Positions 1 through 6,240 of a DNA stretch of 10,645 nucleotides are shown piece after piece. The notes under the pieces were generated by a model. The model saw only the letters and a list, made by a program, of their open reading frames with translations. It did not search any database and had not been told where the DNA came from. Where the stretch lies: the NCBI GenBank assembly GCA_016206515.1, contig JACQRN010000218.1, forward strand, positions 1 to 10,645. Direction: 5' to 3'. Position 1 is the stretch's first letter; each line of letters opens with the position of its first letter. The position numbers were made by a program, and so were the translations under genes. This DNA comes from Planctomycetota bacterium (GTDB lineage: Bacteria; Planctomycetota; SBBH01; JACQRN01).

Positions 1-22
1 GACGGGGCCCCCGCCGCGCGGA

Positions 23-51
23 CCGGAAGCGGGCGAACTTCCCGCTTCCGG
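23..51. terminator. Perfect hairpin downstream of pilQ, possible terminator
   Basis: An 11-base arm (CCGGAAGCGGG, 23-33) is followed by a 7-base loop and its exact reverse complement (41-51). It lies 73 bases past the pilQ stop and could end the minus-strand pil transcript. No T-run follows on either strand, so it is not a textbook intrinsic terminator. It could equally be an intergenic palindrome that stabilises mRNA 3' ends. The remaining bases of 1-124 hold only GC-rich sequence, including three copies of CCGGCGG at 69, 82 and 94; I see no gene there. Confidence 0.45.
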
Positions 52-124
52 GAGCACGGCGGGGTGGGCCGGCGGCAGGACCCGGCGGTGCCCCCGGCGG
101 ACCGGGCGATTGGTTCTCAGGCTC

Positions 125-1936
125 TCACTCGCCGGTCGCGTTATGGAGCCGCTCGCCGAATTCCTGCCGAAGGGACGCGTTCCGACGCGCGAGCGTCTCC
201 TCCAGGGCCCGTCGCGACTCCTGCGACGACGAGATGATCCTCGGGGTGATGAAGATCAGGAGGTTCTCGACCGTCTGCAGGCGGTTCTTGTTCCGGAAGG
301 CGTAGCCGAGGATCGGGATGTTCCCGAGCAGCGGGATGCGCGTGTCCTCGAACACCTCCGAGAACTCCAGCAGCCCCCCCAGCACGACCGTCTGCCCCGA
401 CTCGAGGATCACGTTCGTCACGAGGGTCTGGCTCGAGATCCGGGGCAGGTCGATCGAGTTCGTCCCGTCCGAGAACGTGTCGAACCCCGACTGCGTCGTG
501 CTCGTCCCGCTCAAGGTGTCGCGCTCGGGGATCACGGTCATCTGGATCGTGTTGTCCTGCTCGATGATGTGCGGATGGATGAGAAGCTGGAACCCCGTGT
601 TCACGGGCGAATTCCCCGCCTCCGCCAGCGAGAACTCGAGCCCACCCGCCTCGTTCGCCGTCGCGCGCGTCTCGGCGTACCGGATGATTTCCCCGACGAA
701 GATCGTCGCCGGGACGTTGTCCTGCGCGGTGATCTGGGGCGCCTGGATCACGCGCGCCCGGACGTCCCGTTTGATGAACCGCAGGACCGCGGCGACCTGG
801 GAGAAGTCCAGTGTCCCGAACGTGAAGGCGTGCGGGAAGTCCTCATTGTCCGCCGAAAGGAAGTTGTTGACGTCGTTCGCCGTGGGCCCCTCGTCACGGA
901 TCGAGGCGTCGTCCAACAACCCCCCGTACCCCGGGTTGAACGGCAGCTTCGTGAAGGTCGTTCCCCCGTTGATCGACGCCAAGGGGCCGGTGTTCAGCGC
1001 GCCGCCCCAGTCGACGCCGAAATCCAGGAAGTCGGTGTTCTCGGTCGCCACGAACTTCACGTCGACGAACACCTGCCGCGGCTCCCGGTCCAGCTCGTCG
1101 AGCAGACGGCGGATCTCCGAGAGTTTCGGGGGGATGTCCGTGACGATAAACCCGTTGCTCCCCTCGTCGTATTCGATCGTCCCGACGTCGGGCGTCAGCA
1201 TCGAACGGAGCGCACGCAGGAGGGAGAAGTCCTCGATGGAACTCGCCTGTTCCTTGATGAGAGCGTTGCGCGGCCCCGTGTACTCCCGCTTCAGCGCGTA
1301 GGGGGTGTTGATCACCCCCTGATAGTCCGCGGGGGGGTGCAGGTACCGCAGGGGGAAAAACTGCGTCACGAGCTGCGTCTGGAGGGAGTTCGAGCGGACG
1401 ATGCGAAGCACGCCGTGCATCTCCTCCACGACCGAAAACGTCCCCGCGGATCTCACGGCAAAAACCAGGGCGTCCTTCCACGGCATGTCATGCAGTTGCA
1501 GGATCACGCTCCCCTGGACGTCCGGGGCGACGACGATGTTCGCGCGCACCTGGGTCCCGATCGCGTCGATCACCTGGCGGATATCCAGCCCCTCCGGACC
1601 GGTCGTGTAGCTGACGCGCGGCATCGGCACGATGCGCCACGAATCGCCGCTCCCGTGCTCCAGCACCCCCCGAGCCTGCTCGGCGAGAACCCGCAAGGCG
1701 TCCTGCCAGGAGAGGGCGACCAGGTCGAGCGTGAGCGGGAGGTTCTGGAGCGACGGGTCGACGACCACGGTAACCTTCGCCTCCTCCTGGATCGAACGCA
1801 CCGCCTCCGCCAGGGGCGTCCCCTGGAAGGAGCGGGTGACCAGCCCCACCGCCTCCCCTTCCGCCCTGGCTCCGGACCATGCAAGCCACGCCAGAAGAGC
1901 CCCGAGCATCCCAGACCGTGCGATTCGATTCCCCAT
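125..1936 (-). CDS. pilQ: Type IV pilus outer-membrane secretin PilQ
   Basis: This gene encodes the ring-shaped outer-membrane pore through which the type IV pilus passes. The 603-residue protein has a signal peptide (basic MGNR, hydrophobic 9-20, likely cleavage after ARA at 25). Two short secretin/TonB N-terminal (STN)-like repeats follow at about 31-105 and 115-182, then an N1/NolW-like domain at about 193-290. The secretin core spans about 395-566, and its end carries the family hallmark IPLLGNIPILGYAF (534-547) and LLIFITPRI (559-567). No AMIN peptidoglycan-binding domain precedes the first STN repeat, so the N-terminus is shorter than in many PilQ proteins. The start at 1936 is preferred because a GGAGG lies 9 bases upstream; the ATG at 1942 would leave only 3. 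It is the last pil gene, 207 bases after the PilO-P gene, and may be co-transcribed with it. Family assignment is firm; T4P rather than type II secretion rests on the neighbours. Confidence 0.93.
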   Translation of the reverse strand: MGNRIARSGMLGALLAWLAWSGARAEGEAVGLVTRSFQGTPLAEAVRSIQEEAKVTVVVDPSLQNLPLTLDLVALSWQDALRVLAEQARGVLEHGSGDSWRIVPMPRVSYTTGPEGLDIRQVIDAIGTQVRANIVVAPDVQGSVILQLHDMPWKDALVFAVRSAGTFSVVEEMHGVLRIVRSNSLQTQLVTQFFPLRYLHPPADYQGVINTPYALKREYTGPRNALIKEQASSIEDFSLLRALRSMLTPDVGTIEYDEGSNGFIVTDIPPKLSEIRRLLDELDREPRQVFVDVKFVATENTDFLDFGVDWGGALNTGPLASINGGTTFTKLPFNPGYGGLLDDASIRDEGPTANDVNNFLSADNEDFPHAFTFGTLDFSQVAAVLRFIKRDVRARVIQAPQITAQDNVPATIFVGEIIRYAETRATANEAGGLEFSLAEAGNSPVNTGFQLLIHPHIIEQDNTIQMTVIPERDTLSGTSTTQSGFDTFSDGTNSIDLPRISSQTLVTNVILESGQTVVLGGLLEFSEVFEDTRIPLLGNIPILGYAFRNKNRLQTVENLLIFITPRIISSSQESRRALEETLARRNASLRQEFGERLHNATGE

Positions 1937-1945
1937 CGTCATCCC

Positions 1946-1950
1946 CCTCC
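1946..1950 (-). promoter_or_regulatory. Shine-Dalgarno site deciding the pilQ start
   Basis: On the minus strand GGAGG, inside AGGGAGGGGG, sits 9 bases before the ATG at 1936 and only 3 before the ATG at 1942. The spacing favours 1936. It is the clearest ribosome binding site in the window. The first genes of the transcription units lack one. Confidence 0.7.
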
Positions 1951-1955
1951 CTCTA

Positions 1956-1969
1956 TTCTGAACTGGCGC
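1956..1969. repeat. 14-base direct repeat, copy next to pilQ
   Basis: TTCTGAACTGGCGC on the plus strand is identical to 2124-2137. This copy lies directly upstream of the pilQ ribosome binding site and overlaps the left arm of the 1965-1998 hairpin. The two copies edge the hairpin-rich gap between the PilO-P gene and pilQ. Confidence 0.8.
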
Positions 1970-1998
1970 CGCCTGCAGCATCGTGCTTCGGCGGCGCC
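1965..1998. repeat. Hairpin upstream of pilQ
   Basis: GGCGCCGCC (1965-1973) pairs perfectly with GGCGGCGCC (1990-1998). Inside, AGCA (1977-1980) pairs with TGCT (1984-1987) around a 3-base loop, which extends the structure. In the pilQ mRNA this stem would end about 15 bases upstream of the GGAGG, so it could affect ribosome access or mRNA processing. That role is inference. Confidence 0.6.
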
Positions 1999-2047
1999 GT
2001 CTGCTCCTCGCGGCAGAGCCGCTCGTCGCAAGCCTCGCTCCGCGCCA

Positions 2048-2074
2048 CCCCGCGCGCACGAACCGCGCGCGGGG
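2048..2074. repeat. 10-base-pair GC hairpin in the pilO-P/pilQ gap
   Basis: CCCCGCGCGC (2048-2057) and GCGCGCGGGG (2065-2074) are exact reverse complements around a 7-base loop. It has no T-run on either side, so it is not an obvious terminator. It is one of three strong hairpins packed into the 207-base gap. Confidence 0.6.
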
Positions 2075-2097
2075 ACCCGGGCGCTCCGCTCGGTGAC

Positions 2098-2117
2098 CAC
2101 GGCCATCCCTGGCCGTG
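2098..2117. repeat. GGGA-loop hairpin after the pilO-P gene
   Basis: CACGGCCA (2098-2105) and TGGCCGTG (2110-2117) form a perfect 8-base-pair stem. On the minus (mRNA) strand the loop is GGGA, giving CCAGGGATGG at the apex. Two hairpins beyond tRNA-Gln have closely similar apices (GGA and CGGA loops closed by A-T), which suggests a dispersed palindromic repeat family. Confidence 0.65.
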
Positions 2118-2123
2118 CCCGCG

Positions 2124-2137
2124 TTCTGAACTGGCGC
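2124..2137. repeat. 14-base direct repeat, copy next to the pilO-P stop
   Basis: TTCTGAACTGGCGC is identical to 1956-1969, with starts 168 bases apart. This copy lies 6 bases beyond the stop codon of the PilO-P gene. The pair could be the footprint of an inserted element or paired sites within a repeat unit. Confidence 0.8.
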
Positions 2138-2143
2138 TACCTC

Positions 2144-3445
2144 TCACTGTTGAGTCCCCTCGGGCATCTCGCCCTGCCGCCACCCGAGCGGAAGATCGAA
2201 CGTCTCGCCACGGAACGAAACCACCACCGAACGCTCCCGCACCGAATCCACGCGGATCCCCGCGGGCGTCTCCGTCCCCGGCAGGAACGAGCGCCCGTTG
2301 AGGATCGCGACCGAACGGCCGTCCGCCCCCCAGGCGATGAACGTCACGGCCAGCGGCAGCCTCGCGAACGCCTCCCTCGCCTCCGCGCGCGCCAGCAGGG
2401 CGCGCGCCTGCTCGACCCAGCGGCGCGCCTCGCGGCGTCCCGCCTCGGAAGGGAAGCGGAGCAGGTCCACCTGGTCCGCCATCCCGGCCGTCCCGGTACG
2501 CACCTCTTCGTATGCGGCGGAGGCGAACCGTTCCTCCAGCACCGCGTACCGCCCGGCCAGGTCGTTGAGCATCCGGGCCTCCTCCTCCGCGGTGTACAGG
2601 GCCGAATCCGCTGCGGCCGGGACATCGAGAACCTCCGGGATCTCCACCTCGGGGATCGCGAAGGGGGACCGCCTCCCGCGCGACCGGATCGTGACGTCGC
2701 GATGGCGGGCCCGGAAGGGCCTTGTCAGCACGCGCCACGTCAACCCCACGGCGGCCGCCGCGCGCCGGTCGATCGCCTCGCGCACATCCTGCGGGAGATC
2801 GCGCATGCGCACGGGCTTGCGGACCGTCGGGATCTCGAACTTCACGCCGAAGGAGAGGCCATCGGGATCGGGCGGCACACCCGCGACCGGACGCCCCCCC
2901 GCGCGTTCGATGGAAACCAGCCGGGCCAGGCGCCCCCCCTCCGGGCGCTCCCCGGCACGCTCCATCCCCTCGATGAACCGCACGACGGCGGGAAACGACC
3001 CCGAGATCCAGATCGTCTTCACGTAGGACCGGGTCGGACGCTCCTCCTCCTTCGTCGTCGAGCGGCCGCGGCGGGATTTGCTCTCCTTCACCTCCGCCCA
3101 GGACCCCTCGAACGCCAGGAGCGGTCCGGGCAGTTCCGCCAGATCCCCTCGCCGCGCGGCGCGCTCCACGTCGTGCACGATCCGTAGCATGGCGGCCATT
3201 CCGACGTCGTCCGGGACCATCGCGGCGTACCGCCGGAACGGCGCGCTCGCCGTAAGGACGAGGGATCGCAGGGCGGGACGCCCCTTCATCTTCGACTGGA
3301 GGGACGCAGTTTCCTTGTCGAGCGCGTCCAGCTCGTCCCCGAGCGCGCCCAGGGTTCTCCCATCGAGGAAGAGGAGCACGACGAGCACGACCACCGCGCC
3401 GGCGATCGCAGCAAGCGTCAGGACCATCCGCCTGGACTCGTTCAT
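2144..3445 (-). CDS. Type IV pilus inner-membrane protein: PilO fused to a PilP-like domain
   Basis: This protein probably combines the PilO alignment protein with the PilP connector that links the inner-membrane PilN/PilO pair to PilQ. Of its 433 residues, 9-27 form one membrane helix, 31-55 look coiled-coil, and about 66-207 match a PilO-type periplasmic domain. A loop then carries RSRGRRSPFAIP (255-266), resembling the Arg/Pro-Phe segment of PilP, followed by a 75-residue charged helical stretch (285-360). A short beta-rich module (364-421, AWGADGRSVAILNGR onward) resembles the PilP/GspC homology region. PilO and PilP are usually about 200 and 170 residues and are encoded by separate genes; no separate pilP lies here. 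There is no lipobox, so the PilO helix would provide the membrane anchor. The ATG overlaps the pilN stop (ATGA). The PilO half rests on gene order and topology; the PilP call is from sequence pattern and is less certain. Confidence 0.8.
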   Translation of the reverse strand: MNESRRMVLTLAAIAGAVVVLVVLLFLDGRTLGALGDELDALDKETASLQSKMKGRPALRSLVLTASAPFRRYAAMVPDDVGMAAMLRIVHDVERAARRGDLAELPGPLLAFEGSWAEVKESKSRRGRSTTKEEERPTRSYVKTIWISGSFPAVVRFIEGMERAGERPEGGRLARLVSIERAGGRPVAGVPPDPDGLSFGVKFEIPTVRKPVRMRDLPQDVREAIDRRAAAAVGLTWRVLTRPFRARHRDVTIRSRGRRSPFAIPEVEIPEVLDVPAAADSALYTAEEEARMLNDLAGRYAVLEERFASAAYEEVRTGTAGMADQVDLLRFPSEAGRREARRWVEQARALLARAEAREAFARLPLAVTFIAWGADGRSVAILNGRSFLPGTETPAGIRVDSVRERSVVVSFRGETFDLPLGWRQGEMPEGTQQ

Positions 3446-4152
3446 TTCACCGCCAGCGCCTCATCGTACGCCTTCTTCATGCGCACGCGCAGGAACAGCT
3501 CGAACCGCAGCGCGCGTCCCCCCACGGAGCCCGAATAGGCCTCGGTCACCTCCCAGGTCCCGATCCCGAAGTCGTAATAGAGCAGGTCGTCCTGGCGGAT
3601 CGGCGCGATGTCCGCCACCATCCGGTCGTAGATCTGGGCGATCCGCGCCTTCGCGACGCGGTCGAGATCCCACGGCGCCACGCCCAGGAGCGTCGCGACG
3701 CACAACATGCGCACGCTCTGCTGCGGCACCTTCGTCTTCTTGCGCGGATTGACCAGCGACTCGACCTCGAGATCGTCCGCCGTCAGCCCGAGATCCTCGA
3801 GCCACGCCCCCTCGCTGGACGAGATCGTCGTCCAGAGCGCGTCGAGGACGGGCGCCCAGAGCGGACGGGAGGCACGGAGCTCCTCCGCGATCTTCTGGCG
3901 AGTCTTCGTCGCCGCCAGGTACTGGTCGAGCGGGACCACATCGGCATCCACCCGCGCCTGCAAGTCGTTGCGTTCCCGTGTGCGCGCCTTAATCGACGCC
4001 TCGCGCTCCGGGATCGTCTGGAAGTGTACGGTGACCCACGCCATCGCCAGCAGCGCGATCAGGGCGGTTCCGGCGAAGATCGCCAGACGGCGGGGGAGCG
4101 GCGTCCCCTCGCTGCGGCGCATCTCCTCCGGAAGCAGGTTGATCCGGATCAT
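3442..4152 (-). CDS. pilN: Type IV pilus assembly protein PilN
   Basis: PilN is an inner-membrane protein whose short cytoplasmic N-terminus binds PilM and whose periplasmic part pairs with PilO. The 236-residue product begins with the family hallmark MIRINLLP, has one membrane helix at about 22-44, then a charged coiled-coil stretch (48-95) and an alpha/beta periplasmic domain. That domain is longer than in many PilN proteins: an extra segment at about 155-210 includes APWDLDRVAKARIAQIYDRM. The start at 4152 overlaps the pilM stop (ATGA), and its own stop overlaps the start of the PilO-P gene, so translation is probably coupled. An in-frame ATG farther upstream lies inside pilM and is rejected, because the MIRINLLP motif fixes the start. 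Confidence 0.92.
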   Translation of the reverse strand: MIRINLLPEEMRRSEGTPLPRRLAIFAGTALIALLAMAWVTVHFQTIPEREASIKARTRERNDLQARVDADVVPLDQYLAATKTRQKIAEELRASRPLWAPVLDALWTTISSSEGAWLEDLGLTADDLEVESLVNPRKKTKVPQQSVRMLCVATLLGVAPWDLDRVAKARIAQIYDRMVADIAPIRQDDLLYYDFGIGTWEVTEAYSGSVGGRALRFELFLRVRMKKAYDEALAVK

Positions 4153-5195
4153 GGGGCATCCGCGATCCGGGCGGCGAGCCCGATGGCGATGGCCAGGGAC
4201 CCCGCCTCCGCACGCAGCGCGGCGACGTCCACGCCCGGCTCCACCCCAAGCCCCTCGGTCGGGTCCCAGAACTGGGTCGGCTTGCCGAACAGCTTCTCCA
4301 TCGACTCCAGGAGCCCGGGGTACCGCAACCCCCCGCCCGAGACCCACACGCGCTGCACCTCGCGCTCGAACTGGCTCTCGAAGTAATCGAAGGAGAGCTT
4401 GATCTCGTTGCCAAGGTCCTCGGCCACGCCCTGCACCCCGGCGGCGGCCTCCGCGAGGCGGTCCTTCGGATCGCACTTCCACCGCTCCGCGTCCTCGGGG
4501 CTCATCGACAGCGTCTTGACGATCGAGGCGGTCACGTCCTGGCCGGCGACGTACACCTCGCGGGTGAAACGGGAGGTCACCCCCTCGAGGATGTTGATGT
4601 TCGTCTTCGTCGCGCCGACATCGACCAGGGCGCAGACCTCGGGCCTGCCCCCCTCCGGCACGAGGAGGTGCTCGCGCGCCAGCGCGAAGGCGTTCCCCAG
4701 CGCGAAGGCGTCGACGTCGATCACGACGGGGAGGAACCCCCCCGCCTCCAGGCGCGTCGCCACGTCCTGCACGAGCGTCTTCTTGGCTCCCACCAGGAGG
4801 ACCTTCGACTCCCCCCCTTCCGCCCCTTCGAGCCGCTGGCCGTCCAGGTACACCTCCTCGACGTCGTACGGGATGTACTTGTCCGCCTCGAGGGGGAGCG
4901 CCTGCTTGAGCTCCGACTCCTTCACGTTCGACATCGTGATGTAGCGCACCGTGACGGCCCGCCCCGAGACCGCCGAGGCGACGCGCCGCGTGTGGAACGT
5001 CGCCGCCTTGCGGACCGCCTCGAGCGCCTCGGTCTGGCCGCCGGCGGGGAGCGGGACGGATGCGAACGCGGAAACCGACGGCCGACCGTCCGCGCCGTCG
5101 GTGAGCTCGACCGCCTTCACGCGGACGGCGCCGACGTCCAGACCGATCAGGTAGCGCCGCCTCGCGCCAAGCAGGGTTCTCAGGGAGGGGTTCAT
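4149..5195 (-). CDS. pilM: Type IV pilus actin-like ATPase PilM
   Basis: PilM is a cytoplasmic FtsA/actin-fold ATPase that forms a ring beneath the pilus machine and binds the N-terminus of PilN. The 348-residue protein shows the actin-family phosphate-1 motif LIGLDVGAVRVKAVEL (16-31), the phosphate-2 motif ALVDVGATKTNINILEG (189-205), and the adenosine-type motif VWVSGGGLRYPGLLESM (283-299). The segment ALPLEADKYIPYDVEEVYLD (99-118) is typical of PilM. The start at 5195 overlaps the mdh stop (ATGA), and the stop overlaps the pilN start. The open frame continues upstream to 6785 across mdh and etfB, but this is GC-driven shadow reading; homology begins just after 5195. Confidence 0.95.
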   Translation of the reverse strand: MNPSLRTLLGARRRYLIGLDVGAVRVKAVELTDGADGRPSVSAFASVPLPAGGQTEALEAVRKAATFHTRRVASAVSGRAVTVRYITMSNVKESELKQALPLEADKYIPYDVEEVYLDGQRLEGAEGGESKVLLVGAKKTLVQDVATRLEAGGFLPVVIDVDAFALGNAFALAREHLLVPEGGRPEVCALVDVGATKTNINILEGVTSRFTREVYVAGQDVTASIVKTLSMSPEDAERWKCDPKDRLAEAAAGVQGVAEDLGNEIKLSFDYFESQFEREVQRVWVSGGGLRYPGLLESMEKLFGKPTQFWDPTEGLGVEPGVDVAALRAEAGSLAIAIGLAARIADAP

Positions 5196-6124
5196 GCCAG
5201 GGCGAGCGCGGAGATCCCCTCGCGCACGTGGGAGGCGGAGGCGTGAAGCGCCTTGCGCTCCGCGTCCGAGAGATTCAGATCCACGACGCGTTCCATCCCC
5301 TTCGCCCCCAGAACGACCGGGACCCCCACGCAGACGTCCCGCAAGCCGTACTCCCCCTCCAGGAACGCGCAGCACGGGAGAACCCGCTTCTGGTCGCGCA
5401 CGACCGCCTCCGCCATCTCGACCGCCGCGGCGCTCGGCGCGTAGAAGGCGCTCCCGGTCTTCAGGAGCGACACGATCTCCGCACCGCCGCCGCGGGTGCG
5501 CGCCACCATCTGTTCGATCTTGTCCGCCGCCAGCCACTCGGAAACCGGGATCCCCGCGATCGTCGCGTACCGCACGAGCGGGACCATGTCGTCGCCGTGC
5601 CCGCCGAGCACCATCGCCTGCACGTCGCGCACGGAGACCCCCGCGGCCTGGGCGAGGAACGAGCGGAACCTGGCGCTGTCGAGAACCCCCGCCATCCCGA
5701 CCACGCGCGAGCGCGGCAGCCGCGTCCGGTGGCGCACGAGGAACGTCATGACGTCGAGCGGGTTGGAGACGACGATCCAGAAGGCGTCCGGGGCGAGCGG
5801 ATGGATCTTCTCCACGACACCCGTCACGATCTCGGCGTTCTTCTTGAGCAGGTCGTCCCGGCTCATGCCGGGCTTCCGCGGAAGGCCGGCCGTCAGGATG
5901 ACGACCGACGCGCCCTCGAAGGGGCGGTAGTCGTTCGTGCCCGACAGGCGGACGTCGTACCGCTGCACGGGCGCGGACTCGGCGAGATCGAGCGCCTTCC
6001 CCTGGGGGACCCCCTCCAGGATGTCGGCCAGGACGACATCCCCGAGCTCCCGCTCGGCGAGCCGCTGCGCCGTGGTGGCCCCCACCTGCCCGGCGCCCAC
6101 GACACCGATCTTCACCCGCGGCAC
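5192..6124 (-). CDS. mdh: NAD-dependent malate dehydrogenase (LDH-like type)
   Basis: This enzyme interconverts malate and oxaloacetate with NAD in the cytoplasm. Counting from the GTG start it has 310 residues, normal for the lactate-dehydrogenase-like malate dehydrogenases. Visible landmarks are the Rossmann motif GAGQVG (10-15), an acidic residue after beta-2 (D34, NAD preference), the substrate loop LPRKPGMSRDD (81-91) with R83 and R89 marking malate rather than lactate specificity, SNPLD (120-124, N121), D149 and R152 in LDSARFR, and the catalytic H176 in GGHGDD. The GTG at 6124 is chosen because homology starts at VKIGVVGAGQ. The ATG at 6202 would add an arginine-rich tail unlike the family; GTG at 6115 is another option. 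The stop overlaps the pilM ATG, so it heads the pil operon, an unusual position. Confidence 0.92.
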   Translation of the reverse strand: MPRVKIGVVGAGQVGATTAQRLAERELGDVVLADILEGVPQGKALDLAESAPVQRYDVRLSGTNDYRPFEGASVVILTAGLPRKPGMSRDDLLKKNAEIVTGVVEKIHPLAPDAFWIVVSNPLDVMTFLVRHRTRLPRSRVVGMAGVLDSARFRSFLAQAAGVSVRDVQAMVLGGHGDDMVPLVRYATIAGIPVSEWLAADKIEQMVARTRGGGAEIVSLLKTGSAFYAPSAAAVEMAEAVVRDQKRVLPCCAFLEGEYGLRDVCVGVPVVLGAKGMERVVDLNLSDAERKALHASASHVREGISALALA

Positions 6125-6131
6125 GGCGAAA

Positions 6132-6160
6132 AGGGTACCCCCCCGCGCGCGGCGGGCCAA
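6132..6160 (-). promoter_or_regulatory. Candidate mdh-pil promoter giving a leaderless mRNA
   Basis: On the minus strand TTGGCC (6160-6155) is followed by a 17-base spacer and TACCCT (6137-6132), a TAnnnT-type -10. Seven bases then lead to the GTG at 6124. Transcription would begin at or next to the start codon. No well-placed Shine-Dalgarno is present, only a G-run about 14 bases away that overlaps the spacer. The motif match is partial, so this is a prediction. Confidence 0.45.
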
Positions 6161-6203
6161 CCGGAACTTGCTTGCGGCGGGGGGCTTCCGACGATCCCGC
6201 ACG

Positions 6204-6232
6204 TTGCATCGCCATGCCCGTCGCGATACGTT
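6204..6232 (+). promoter_or_regulatory. Candidate etfB promoter giving a nearly leaderless mRNA
   Basis: TTGCAT (6204-6209), a 17-base spacer and TACGTT (6227-6232) precede the etfB ATG (6241) by 8 bases. The start codon has no Shine-Dalgarno upstream. The layout mirrors the divergent mdh promoter on the other strand. The whole divergent gap (6125-6240) is 116 bases and I see no further gene in it. Confidence 0.4.
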
Positions 6233-6240
6233 TCGGGTCC

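Noticed and set aside
1937..2059. Upstream start for pilQ at 2059, adding 41 residues
   Set aside because: The extension is Arg-rich and translates the hairpin region, the signal peptide would no longer be N-terminal, and a good Shine-Dalgarno marks 1936.
110..3187. A 1025-codon open frame on the plus strand across pilQ and the PilO-P gene
   Set aside because: It is antisense to two recognisable pil genes, is extremely Arg/Asp/Pro-rich, shows no family motif and starts in non-coding sequence. Long antisense frames are expected at this GC content.
6162..6190. Short inverted repeat CGGAA...TTCCG between the divergent promoters, possible operator
   Set aside because: Only 5 bases per arm with 19 between them, easily due to chance in this sequence.
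6125..6202. ATG start for mdh at 6202
   Set aside because: The added 26 residues are unlike the family and would cover the promoter candidate. Homology starts at the GTG at 6124.
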